NCBI RefSeq assembly: GCF_000169175.1
Contig: NZ_AAWS01000041.1
Coordinates: 1-64,000 of the forward strand
Direction: 5' to 3'
DNA length: 64,000 nucleotides
Source: Microscilla marina ATCC 23134
GTDB lineage: Bacteria; Bacteroidota; Bacteroidia; Cytophagales; Microscillaceae
The first letter of the stretch is position 1. Each line of letters begins with the position of its first letter. Positions 45,951 to 54,787 of this stretch are shown here, in pieces. Under the pieces are notes generated by a model. The model made no database searches, was not told where the DNA came from, and saw nothing but the letters and a program-made list of their open reading frames with translations. The translations under genes and the position numbers were made by a program.

Positions 45951-47408
45951 ATGAGCATAACCAAATCAAAACCGTCCACAGAGAAATACACTGTTGATAT
46001 TTCGCTTACAAAATTAGGGGCAGAGCTAAAGCTTCCTAAGCAACCCGACCGGGCAATGGCACCTCCACAAAGTTTTAACCTGTATGCTGCCAACGGTGCA
46101 AGTCAAGGTGCTGCCACATCTACCCGCAGACTTACAATATATACCAATCCTCTAGAGCAAGTCATACACATTATCAATGCGGTGCCAGTGCCTGGTTACC
46201 ATGCCGAAGGTAATGAATTAAACCCTTTAGGTTTTAAATTACGTGACGCCATTACTAAAAAAATAAAAGTACAGATGAGTGGGTATTTTTCTATGTATAA
46301 AATGCCACTGTCTGACAGCTCAAAAGATCAAAAGGTCATTGATGCATTTTATGCAGCCAATCCTCTTTTGCCAAGGTTTGATCCATTAGAGGGACGGTAC
46401 CAGCAAGTGTTCTTTCCTGAATTGGACAAAGCAAATATTTCTTCAGACAAAGACGTGCCCTACAATGACCAGTTTGATAGGTTTTTTCCAGCAATGAAAA
46501 AAAATGACTGGGAAGATTTATGTATTTGCATGGTTTGCCAACTGATCAAAGAGGTAAATAGTGGATACAAGGACAAGATAAAGCCAGAAGTAGACAGCAA
46601 GGTGAGCGCCTATAACCAAAAAATCAAAGGTTCTGGTGGGCACAATATTTTTCGCTTTTATCAATACCTCATGGAAGAGTGGATGAAAGATCAAGGCATT
46701 TTGGGTGATGATGATAATAGGAGTGAATTGTTGGATTTATACAAAAAAGTTTTGTCAAGTAATTCATTTATTTCTGAGTATCGCCTTGGGTATGATAGAG
46801 GAGGCTTCTTGGCCGACTGGTTTTGGTTTCACGCTTGGCTCAAGCTTTTGATTCTGGGAGGAAACCCTAAAGATGTTGACCCTATCTACGCTTTGTTGGA
46901 GAGTAGGCAAGTTTTTATGCCCAAAAGTGTTGCCTCAGAGAAGTGGATGTCTTATGATTATTGGTTTCGGATGACAGACCACACAGATAGTAGTTTTTTT
47001 AGGGCTATAGACATAGACCAATCGGCAAGTATGGCGCTTCGCAAGACTGGAACAGCCATGATTCCCTCAATATTGATAGCTAAAGGTAAAAAGAGTACCA
47101 GTAATATTTATGCTGAGTTATTTTTTGGCAGAAATTTCAAAGAAACACCAGTGGTAGGCACGGCAGAGCCTGACCACAACGATGCCCCTGGCAAACAGTA
47201 TTCCAGCGTAAAGGCGCCTTTTAGTTTACCCGATTGGCTACCCAAGCCACCTACCCCGGCTAAAGTGTATGGCGATTTGGTAACCAAGGGGTATGCTGTA
47301 GCCCACGCAGTGACCCACCCTAAAGAAACCGTGGAAAACATAGCAGATGCTGTTACTCACCCCGCAAAAACAGTAAAGAAAGTCTGGAATCATCTGAAAT
47401 TTTGGTAA
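45951..47408 (+). CDS. Family B protein B3 with a helical C-terminal tail (485 aa)
   Basis: B3 carries all family blocks: L-N-P-L-G-F-K-L-R-D-A-I near residue 86, the F-F-P-E-L, D-V-P-Y-N-D-Q, D-W-E-D-L-C-I-C-M-V-C, F-R-F-Y-Q-Y-L-M-E-E-W, D-W-F-W-F-H-A-W-L-K-L and D-H-N-D-A-P-G-K. The first 60 residues are a beta-rich leader shared only with B4 (S-T-E-x-Y-T). The last 45 residues hold repeats of the kind A-V-T-H-P-K-E-T-V-E-N, seen in linker regions of polymorphic toxins. B4 follows after 19 bases and is a recent duplicate, since long stretches agree at the DNA level. No signal peptide is seen. Confidence 0.8.
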   Translation: MSITKSKPSTEKYTVDISLTKLGAELKLPKQPDRAMAPPQSFNLYAANGASQGAATSTRRLTIYTNPLEQVIHIINAVPVPGYHAEGNELNPLGFKLRDAITKKIKVQMSGYFSMYKMPLSDSSKDQKVIDAFYAANPLLPRFDPLEGRYQQVFFPELDKANISSDKDVPYNDQFDRFFPAMKKNDWEDLCICMVCQLIKEVNSGYKDKIKPEVDSKVSAYNQKIKGSGGHNIFRFYQYLMEEWMKDQGILGDDDNRSELLDLYKKVLSSNSFISEYRLGYDRGGFLADWFWFHAWLKLLILGGNPKDVDPIYALLESRQVFMPKSVASEKWMSYDYWFRMTDHTDSSFFRAIDIDQSASMALRKTGTAMIPSILIAKGKKSTSNIYAELFFGRNFKETPVVGTAEPDHNDAPGKQYSSVKAPFSLPDWLPKPPTPAKVYGDLVTKGYAVAHAVTHPKETVENIADAVTHPAKTVKKVWNHLKFW

Positions 47409-47427
47409 ACAACCATATACACACATC

Positions 47428-49017
47428 ATGCAAACAACCAAAACAGCGCCCTCAACAGAGAGCTATACCATTTTTATACCCAAAGCAAGCATCAAGGCAG
47501 AAGTAACGCTGCCAAAAGCACCTGATACAATAACAACCGTCGATAACCGATCATTTTATGTTGGGGGTAAGGCAACAAAATCGCTTACGGGCAACGAGGC
47601 ATCTTTGAGGATTTCTCAAGACCCTTATGATGTAGCCATAGGGTTGGTCAATGCTATGCCTGTGCCTGGGCACCATGCCGAAGACGACAGCTTGAACCCT
47701 TTGGGTTTTAAATTAAGGGATGCCATTATCAAAAAAATAAAGGTACAGGTAAATGGGTACTTCTCTATGTATAAAATGCCATTGGCCAACAACAAAGATC
47801 AAAAAACCATTGACGCATTTTATGAAAATAACCCTGGCTTGACTGTCTTTACCCCTGTGATTGGAGAGTATCGTGATATTTTTTTTCCTGAGTTGGGCAA
47901 AGCAAATATTTCTTCAGACAAAGATGTTCCCTACGATGATCAACTTGCTTTGTTTTTTCCACAAATGAAAAAAAGCGATTGGAAAGAACTCTGTATTTGT
48001 ATGCTGTGCGAGTTAATCAAGACGAAGGCTGACGAAGACTTCAAGTCGAAAATACAGTCAAATACACCACAGAAAATAGATGCCTATAACAAAAAACTTG
48101 AGGGAAACAACCAACAATCATTCTTTAACTTTTACCAACGCCTCATGGGCGAGTGGTTAATTGCCGAAGAAGTTTTATTGGAAAGTGATGACAAAAAGTA
48201 TTTTTTAGATTTATACCTAAAAATTTTAATGAGCAATACTTTTGTTACACAATACCGCCTTAGTTATGATAGAGGCACTTTTGTAGCGGATTGGTTTTGG
48301 TTTCATTCTTGGCTCAAACTAGTTATGCTGGGGGCTACCCCCGAAAACATCGCCCAAGTATACAATACATTAAGCAGCCAAGGGGTGTATATTCCTGATA
48401 GTGTATCGCCCAATACCTGGAGATCCTACAACCAGTGGTTATACATGACAGAAAGACCCACCGATGAAGATAACAATCGGTTTTTTGTGGCTGGTGATAT
48501 AGACACAGTCGCCAGCATGCAATTTGGTATAAAGGGGGTGTCTGTATCGATTGCCAGAACAGTGGGGTATCAAGGGAAAAAAACAACCAATAATATTTAT
48601 GCAAAACTATTTTTTGGGGGCATATTTAAAGCGTCGTTCTCAGATGGGCAACCTTACCACAATGATGCACCAGGCAAAGGTTTTTCGAGCATCAACCAAG
48701 GTTCAAAGCACACCAATTCGCTGCTACAACCCTCCAACCCTCTTGAAAACTTTTCGGAAGCTTATGGGGAGTTGATTACTACCTCTTATGAAATGGAGCA
48801 AGCCGTTGCCCACCCCAAGCAAACAGCCGAGAACACTGGCAAGGACATAGCGAATGCTGTTACCCACCCTGACAAAACTGCTGAAGACGTAGGCAAAGAC
48901 ATAGTGAACACTCCCAAGCAAACGGTTGAGGATACAAGCAAGGACATTGTAAATACAGGTAAAGACATAACAAATACTGTTAAACACCCCAAGAAAAAAG
49001 CAAAAAGACTTGGATAG
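47428..49017 (+). CDS. Family B protein B4 with an expanded repeat tail (529 aa)
   Basis: B4 follows B3 block by block: N-P-L-G-F-K-L-R-D-A-I-I, D-I-F-F-P-E-L, D-W-K-E-L-C-I-C-M-L-C, F-N-F-Y-Q-R-L-M, D-W-F-W-F-H-S-W-L-K-L and Y-H-N-D-A-P-G-K. Its C-terminus (about 455-529) is a longer series of near-repeats: A-V-A-H-P-K-Q-T-A-E-N, then G-K-D-I-A-N-A-V-T-H-P-D-K and G-K-D-I-V-N-T-P-K-Q, ending in a Lys-rich string. The repeat number differs from B3, pointing to expansion by unequal exchange or slippage. The tail should be an amphipathic, flexible helix. It is the last gene before a strong terminator. Confidence 0.8.
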   Translation: MQTTKTAPSTESYTIFIPKASIKAEVTLPKAPDTITTVDNRSFYVGGKATKSLTGNEASLRISQDPYDVAIGLVNAMPVPGHHAEDDSLNPLGFKLRDAIIKKIKVQVNGYFSMYKMPLANNKDQKTIDAFYENNPGLTVFTPVIGEYRDIFFPELGKANISSDKDVPYDDQLALFFPQMKKSDWKELCICMLCELIKTKADEDFKSKIQSNTPQKIDAYNKKLEGNNQQSFFNFYQRLMGEWLIAEEVLLESDDKKYFLDLYLKILMSNTFVTQYRLSYDRGTFVADWFWFHSWLKLVMLGATPENIAQVYNTLSSQGVYIPDSVSPNTWRSYNQWLYMTERPTDEDNNRFFVAGDIDTVASMQFGIKGVSVSIARTVGYQGKKTTNNIYAKLFFGGIFKASFSDGQPYHNDAPGKGFSSINQGSKHTNSLLQPSNPLENFSEAYGELITTSYEMEQAVAHPKQTAENTGKDIANAVTHPDKTAEDVGKDIVNTPKQTVEDTSKDIVNTGKDITNTVKHPKKKAKRLG

Positions 49018-49069
49018 GTAAACATCCCTGGTAGTTTTTGTAGATAATAAAAATAACACGATCCCACCT

Positions 49070-49105
49070 GGAGTGTCTCATGGTTCATGGGGCACTCCTT
49101 TTTTT
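49070..49105 (+). terminator. Rho-independent terminator after B4
   Basis: GGAGTG pairs with CACTCC and CATG with CATG inside the loop. Seven T follow. It lies about 50 bases after the B4 stop. Confidence 0.8.
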
Positions 49106-49585
49106 GGGGCAAAATGCAAAACAGTAGACAACAAGCCATCAATGAAGGGTAGGTGATAGTTGGGACGCGACAAGCCCACAAACAGTCAGCTTTCATCATT
49201 ACTCTAAACTACCTTGATCATTGACACAAAGCCTCTAAATGGTCTCCCTAATTTATTAAATGGCAATGAAGCCTTCCATACATTGAATAGCCTTGTAAAT
49301 ATAAAGTGTTCATAGTCAGTAGCTTGTAGCTTGATGTGTTTACCATGGTTGCATCTACTTCACATCCTTTGCTTGTCTACTTGTTGTCTGTGTGTTTTTT
49401 GGCAGATATGACATTGCTTTTCCAAATTGCAAAGGATGAATGGCTTGTATTAAACGTTTGTATGGTTGGAAACAACCCCTCTTTTGGTTGATTAATCACG
49501 CTGCTTTTAAGAAGCGGATCAGTCCAAATGCTATTTTTCTAAAACCAAAGAATCAAACCAAACTTGTTATATAATTGATAAAATT
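49106..49585. other. Intergenic region upstream of B5
   Basis: About 480 bases, AT-rich, no gene. It should hold the promoter for the B5-H3 unit; I could not identify a convincing consensus pair. Confidence 0.4.
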
Positions 49586-52500
49586 ATGAAAAATCTTGGA
49601 AGTATAGGGATGGATGGAGATTGGAGGCATCAAATGACTCTTGCTATGCCTGACAAAGAAGAGTTACCTTGGTACTTGGCAAACATCATTAGTATGCAAA
49701 TAAAAAAGAGCCTACCTGGCACTTATAGTCTTGTTTATGAAAAACTTTGGAAGCCCAACCTGCCAGCATTGCAAAATTTGATAAATGAACTTGCAGAAGA
49801 AGTAACAGAAGCATTGGTGCAACAGCTTGTAACGAGCGATGACCAAAGCATTGATGCATCGGCTGGACAACTATTTGAAAAAACGACCAATCATTTGTTA
49901 AGGAGCGTTGGCGAAGGAGAAATGTCTAAAGATAGGGTTGCTCGCATTACTACTGAAGCAACAAAACAATATTTTGAGGAAAATTCTGCCGAAAAATTGG
50001 GCATAGAGCCAGAGGTTTACAAGAACCTTAACCAAAGGGTTGACAAGGTGTTTGAAGATAACCTTGATTTGATAGAAGGGAAGCTGCTCGGAATTGAACA
50101 AAAAGTTGACCAGACTTCTCAAACCTTGGTTCAGCGAATAGTTCCTCAAGGTTTAGGAAGTGCGCAGGTTGTAAAAGCGGTGGAAGAGGATATTCAGAGT
50201 TTGAAGCTAGAACTGGCAGACTTGCAAGACCAAGCATCAAAGGATAAAATTGTAGCCGTTTTACAGAATAAGAAAAAAGTTGGGGTAAGTTATGGAAGTA
50301 AGATTGACGCTGAAATTGTCAACTCTTTGAGCAAGATTGCTACCGAGGTGTCTAAGTTAGGAGACCACTCTAATATGTATACCATATATGGTGTCATAGA
50401 TAAAACCTCCTTGGGCATGGGCAAAGATATAGTAGACGCACAAAGCAAAGGCCTTGACACAACAGCCAATGCCCGCGTGGAACATATCCGAAAAGATGTT
50501 GTGGCGGCAATGAAAGGAGCATTTTTTAAAGCCCCTCAGGTAAATAGTGTAACCAACCTAATTGAGGCAAACTTTACTCGAAGCATTACTGAGTTTAAAC
50601 TTAAAAATGTAGATACTTTAAGAAAGACCTTAGACCAAAAACTGACAGAAAAAAGAACAGCGCTAAAAAAACTGGGCAACAAACTGACCGATGTAAGCAG
50701 TTTGACCAAAGAGGTAGAAGCTGGCTTGTCGAGCATACAAACCAGCATGGAAAAAGACTTGAAGCTGAATAAAAATAAAAAGGATGATCGGGAGAAGATA
50801 GAAAAAATAGCCGAAGTTTTGGATGCGATTGGCGCGCAAATGAAAGAGAAAATAGAGGCTTTGTTTTACCCCAACAAGCCTGGTAAAACAAGTTTGATGA
50901 GAACCATAAGGAATGCCTCAGAATTAGAAGAAAACAAGTTGTTTAATGGGGTTTTGCTGAGTGGGGTCAAAGCCAAAAATGATGCTTTAAACAAACTATC
51001 TACCAGAGATTTTAGCAACCGGTTTACACTGGAAGAGAAGATCAATGATCAGTACAAAGCCTTGACGTTGGATAAGTCTGCCTTGGCAAGCAACATAGAC
51101 AAAGAAGTAGGCAAAGTGTACACAAATCATAGTAAAAACATTGCAGACGCTTTTACCAAAAAACAGGAAGTAAGAAAAATACTCAAACAGCATGCCGATA
51201 AGCAAAGAGATTTTGGAGAGGTAATGAACCAGGTTGTAACGAGTGAGTTTCAAAGTGTTGCCAATAAGTGGGCAAAGGCAAGCGCTGTCGAGCTATCGGA
51301 CAGCAAATATGTAGAAGGTGACATACAAAAAATAAACGACAGGATAAGCAGCGAGGCAAACGCTTTTTTTCAAGGAGCAGATAAAGTCCCACAAGCACTA
51401 TTTGCCCAGCAAAAAGCTGCGTTGTTGGCTATTCCTCAGAGCGAATTGTCAGGTGACCGTATTATCAAAGATGTAGAAAAAGTGGCTGGTGATTATATCA
51501 AAGGCCAAACAGCAAAAAAACTTGGTGTGGGCAATGAAACACAAGATTTTATCAAACAAAGTTTAGGATCTTCTTGTAAAGATTGGTGTGCAAAGGTAAT
51601 TGATGAGCAAAAAGTACCACAGGATATCAATGCTGTTTTTGGGGAGTTAAACTACAGGTTTTCAGGCAAAGAAAAAGATGCCGATGCTCAAAATACTGCC
51701 AAGTTAAAGAACTTTGTAGGCGCTTTATTGAATCCTACGAAAGAAAACTTGATTCAAAAGCTTGCTGGTAAATCGGGTGCTGCATTGGCAAATGAAAATA
51801 TGCGATCAATGATTCAGCAAGAGATGGTTTCTCAAGCAAAGTCGCTCCCTGTCAACGACCCTATTTATCGAGACCTGGGCGACAGCATAGAAGGCATACT
51901 TGATGGTAGCAAGGCTTGGCAAAACTTATATAAGCTTAGGAAAACAGAAAATTTAGAGGGTAGAAATGATCTGGGCTCAAGTTTAGATGAGGATGCCAAC
52001 GAACCTGTAATTACGATAGAAACTCCTGGCATTAATCCAATAGGTTTTTATCGTGATTTATTTTTTCCAGAACTCAAACAAGGGAGAGCCGATGGCAATA
52101 ATCAAGAGTTACATAATGAACATATTAAGAAGTTTTTTCCGGACATGCAGCTGCAGGATTGGGAAAAGTTGGCAGTAAATATTGTATGCCTGCTTATAGG
52201 GCATAACGTGGCAGAAGAAACTCATCATATAAAGGCTACTGTATGGGATAACATAGTAGACTTTCATCAAAAAATAGAAGGAGACGCCTACACCAACTTG
52301 TTCAATTTATACAAGTACCTCATGGAAAATTGGATGCCCTTTAGGGATATTTACAACGACGTTAAAACTGAGTCAAGCAACGTTATCAAAGCTTATGTAG
52401 ACTTCCTCAAAAGCAGAGAGTTTGTTGATTTATACAATGAAAGTATTCCTCACCTTGAGCCTTCCGTTTTGGAGTTAAATAGTTTTTGGTTTCATAGCTG

Positions 52501-52903
52501 GCTTAAGATAAGCATTATGGGAGGAAATGATGAAGACATTCAGGAGATAATCGGATTTCTTACTTCAAAAGGTGTAAAAATATCATCAGTGGTTGGAGCC
52601 AAAACTTGGCGTACTTATGTTGGACAGTTGCTAAGAGAAATAACTCCCAACCCATGTTTTTTCAATGTTTACCCAGAGATTAGTTCTCAACTAAATTTAT
52701 TTGGAAAGAAAACGGTTTCTAGGGGTGCTGATGATTTACAAGTAGATTTTATTTCTTATCTCTTTACCAAACTATTTATGGGAGAGTCAATGCTTGGGCA
52801 CCCACTAATCAATAGTGCCGCTCCAGGCAGAGAGTATGCTACAAGTAGTAACATTACTGCAACATTACGTACAATTATTCCATTAATGACTAAAGACCAA
52901 TGA
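49586..52903 (+). CDS. Family B protein B5 with a large inserted coiled-coil region (1105 aa)
   Basis: The C-terminal part (about 800-1105) is a normal family B core: F-Y-R-D-L-F-F-P-E-L, D-W-E-K-L-A-V-N-I-V-C-L-L-I, N-L-F-N-L-Y-K-Y-L-M-E-N-W, S-F-W-F-H-S-W-L-K-I and, in place of H-N-D-A-P-G, N-S-A-A-P-G-R. The N-terminal 50 residues hold I-S-M-Q-I-K-K-S-L-P-G-T-Y-S, corresponding to the K-K-I-K-V-Q-x-x-G-Y-F-S block of B3 and B4. About 740 residues rich in Lys, Glu, Leu and Gln separate them. They look almost wholly helical with heptad-like spacing (for example about 150-215 and 330-400). The family core has thus been split by a long coiled coil, giving a probable rod or stalk. Its stop overlaps the H3 start (ATGA). 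Confidence 0.85.
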   Translation: MKNLGSIGMDGDWRHQMTLAMPDKEELPWYLANIISMQIKKSLPGTYSLVYEKLWKPNLPALQNLINELAEEVTEALVQQLVTSDDQSIDASAGQLFEKTTNHLLRSVGEGEMSKDRVARITTEATKQYFEENSAEKLGIEPEVYKNLNQRVDKVFEDNLDLIEGKLLGIEQKVDQTSQTLVQRIVPQGLGSAQVVKAVEEDIQSLKLELADLQDQASKDKIVAVLQNKKKVGVSYGSKIDAEIVNSLSKIATEVSKLGDHSNMYTIYGVIDKTSLGMGKDIVDAQSKGLDTTANARVEHIRKDVVAAMKGAFFKAPQVNSVTNLIEANFTRSITEFKLKNVDTLRKTLDQKLTEKRTALKKLGNKLTDVSSLTKEVEAGLSSIQTSMEKDLKLNKNKKDDREKIEKIAEVLDAIGAQMKEKIEALFYPNKPGKTSLMRTIRNASELEENKLFNGVLLSGVKAKNDALNKLSTRDFSNRFTLEEKINDQYKALTLDKSALASNIDKEVGKVYTNHSKNIADAFTKKQEVRKILKQHADKQRDFGEVMNQVVTSEFQSVANKWAKASAVELSDSKYVEGDIQKINDRISSEANAFFQGADKVPQALFAQQKAALLAIPQSELSGDRIIKDVEKVAGDYIKGQTAKKLGVGNETQDFIKQSLGSSCKDWCAKVIDEQKVPQDINAVFGELNYRFSGKEKDADAQNTAKLKNFVGALLNPTKENLIQKLAGKSGAALANENMRSMIQQEMVSQAKSLPVNDPIYRDLGDSIEGILDGSKAWQNLYKLRKTENLEGRNDLGSSLDEDANEPVITIETPGINPIGFYRDLFFPELKQGRADGNNQELHNEHIKKFFPDMQLQDWEKLAVNIVCLLIGHNVAEETHHIKATVWDNIVDFHQKIEGDAYTNLFNLYKYLMENWMPFRDIYNDVKTESSNVIKAYVDFLKSREFVDLYNESIPHLEPSVLELNSFWFHSWLKISIMGGNDEDIQEIIGFLTSKGVKISSVVGAKTWRTYVGQLLREITPNPCFFNVYPEISSQLNLFGKKTVSRGADDLQVDFISYLFTKLFMGESMLGHPLINSAAPGREYATSSNITATLRTIIPLMTKDQ

Positions 52904-54348
52904 AAAATAAAAACACTCAAGCTGTTCCATTAAGGGATTTTAAATCCATGAAAAATAAAAGTAATAAAGCTCCTCAAACAGTTTTTACTGGCGGTTTTTC
53001 ACCTAAAACTCAAGTTAAAATGGCAGACAACAGCCTGAAAAACATTGAGGATGTAAAACCAGGAGAGAAAGTTTTGTCTAAACAAGGAGCAGCCAAGGTT
53101 CTGGCAAATATAGTGGTGCCTTCTCCCGAAAAACGTAATTGGTATCATATCCAAGGGTTGAATAATTTTCATTTTAGTGACAACCAAATTTTTATGGGGG
53201 TGGAGTTTCCTTATTTAGCGGCTGACCCTGACAGGGTTCCGTCAGTGGCTTCTGCAATGCTTACAACAAACCTGATTACTTCTAGGCAGGGAGAGGATAA
53301 GGTGCCTTTTAGGGTGGAGCAAGTGGTACTTTCTGAATTAGCAGAAAACCCTAACATGTGCCAATTGATACTTGACAAAGAAGATTGGTTGATTGTAGGT
53401 GATAAAACAAATCAGTTTCTTACTTTATCTTTTGCGTCAACTGCTTGTCATACTAGCCTGGCCGACAAGATACTAAAGCACCTTGTCTCATACAAGCGTA
53501 TAAACAAAAGTGTGATACAGGCTTTGGAAGAAAAATCATTTGATTTTTTGATCACAAATTTAGAGACAATTGCTAGTACAAACACTGACCGCTATCTACT
53601 ACTAAGGACACTTGTGACAGCCCAAAATTTGAATTCTGATGCGATGCTTTCTCAGGCTGTATCAGGGCAAGTTCCAGTGTCATTGAAATTATTGCAAGCA
53701 TACCTTACCAGCAAATATGCTGATAAAATTGAAGGGTTGTCAGCCCTGGGTTGGCGAATGGTTGAAGAAACTACTCCTGCATCAGAAAACGAGATTTTGG
53801 TATCTCCTTCTGTTTATAACCTAAGCTTACCTCAACTTGCCTATTCTGAAGTTTCCAATGCAAGCATTAGAATTCTTTTGAGTGAAAAATCTTTAACAAC
53901 GCACCAGTTCCGCATAATCAACGAAGCACAGTTTGATATACAACCCCAGGCAAGTCCAAACAATGTATATGCTTTGTACAAATGTTTTTACCTTTCAACC
54001 AACGTTGCAACAGAACAGTTTGATAGAAACCCTTGGAGGATCACTTTTGAAATAAGTGTTGGAACTAAAACATTAATTGGTACCTACCAGATAGGAGGCA
54101 AGCCAGGGCAAGTTAACTGGCATAGCTTGGCGCTCAGGAATGAAAATGGTAAAGTTGAAGGACACCTTCAGATCGATACCAGAGTAATTGGGGTAAAAAC
54201 CAAGGAAGATGAGGAAAAACAAGAAAATGAATTTGACCTAGAAAGACAGAAAATGCTGGAAGGAAACCTGATAGAATTTATTATTAAGGAAACATTGAGC
54301 GAGGTCATGCCATCGTCTGCTCGAGAACTTGTAGACCATAGCCTGTAA
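52900..54348 (+). CDS. Family H protein H3, the most divergent Hint-like member (482 aa)
   Basis: The start ATG overlaps the stop of B5 by four bases, so translation should be coupled and the two proteins are likely needed in fixed proportion. The Hint-like part begins at Gly32 (G-F-S-P-K-T-Q-V-K-M-A-D), followed by N-I-E-D-V-K-P-G-E-K-V, F-S-D-N-Q-I-F-M-G near 91 and Q-L-I-L-D-K-E-D-W near 155. The nucleophilic Cys and block-B His are again absent. The N-terminal 30 residues are Lys- and Asn-rich. The C-terminal region is harder to align with H1, H2 and H4: it has N-L-S-L-P-Q-L where they have I-E-W-R-P, but keeps Y-L-S-T-N-V and the D-T-R-V-I strand at the end. Confidence 0.8.
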   Translation: MKNKNTQAVPLRDFKSMKNKSNKAPQTVFTGGFSPKTQVKMADNSLKNIEDVKPGEKVLSKQGAAKVLANIVVPSPEKRNWYHIQGLNNFHFSDNQIFMGVEFPYLAADPDRVPSVASAMLTTNLITSRQGEDKVPFRVEQVVLSELAENPNMCQLILDKEDWLIVGDKTNQFLTLSFASTACHTSLADKILKHLVSYKRINKSVIQALEEKSFDFLITNLETIASTNTDRYLLLRTLVTAQNLNSDAMLSQAVSGQVPVSLKLLQAYLTSKYADKIEGLSALGWRMVEETTPASENEILVSPSVYNLSLPQLAYSEVSNASIRILLSEKSLTTHQFRIINEAQFDIQPQASPNNVYALYKCFYLSTNVATEQFDRNPWRITFEISVGTKTLIGTYQIGGKPGQVNWHSLALRNENGKVEGHLQIDTRVIGVKTKEDEEKQENEFDLERQKMLEGNLIEFIIKETLSEVMPSSARELVDHSL

Positions 54349-54787
54349 AAAACTGCTAAGGTATAAAGTTGACTACTGATTAACTCGTTGAGCTCACAAG
54401 TTCGGTTTACAGGGCTTAATAAGGTAAACATTTACTCGAATCAGCTATGGACTACGGACTAAATACTATGGACTATTGGTTTTAAGGAGCTCTTTTGTAA
54501 TTTTTCAGGTGGCTGTATTTGTTGGCGAATTTTTAATAATTAACAAAAGTTAAGCATCCTCAGAGTTTCGTTTTTTATTGCTTAATGGCTGCATGGCTTA
54601 TTACTCCGCAATGCATTACACCATCGAAATGAGTGGATTGGGAATAAAACGTGTAATATCAGCATGTTTTGAAAACCCGTGAGACATAGGTAGAAAACGC
54701 TGATTTTTTCTTGATTTACAACAAGTGCAAGCCGCTACGATTTTTTGGATGGCTCATCTTTATTGGTAAAACATAAAAAACATAATA
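54349..54787. other. Intergenic region between H3 and H4
   Basis: Holds a short repeat fragment near 54385-54420 (GTTGAGCTCACAAGTTCGG) similar to pieces near 20709 and 59095. No gene or clear terminator is seen. The H4 gene probably has its own promoter here. Confidence 0.4.
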
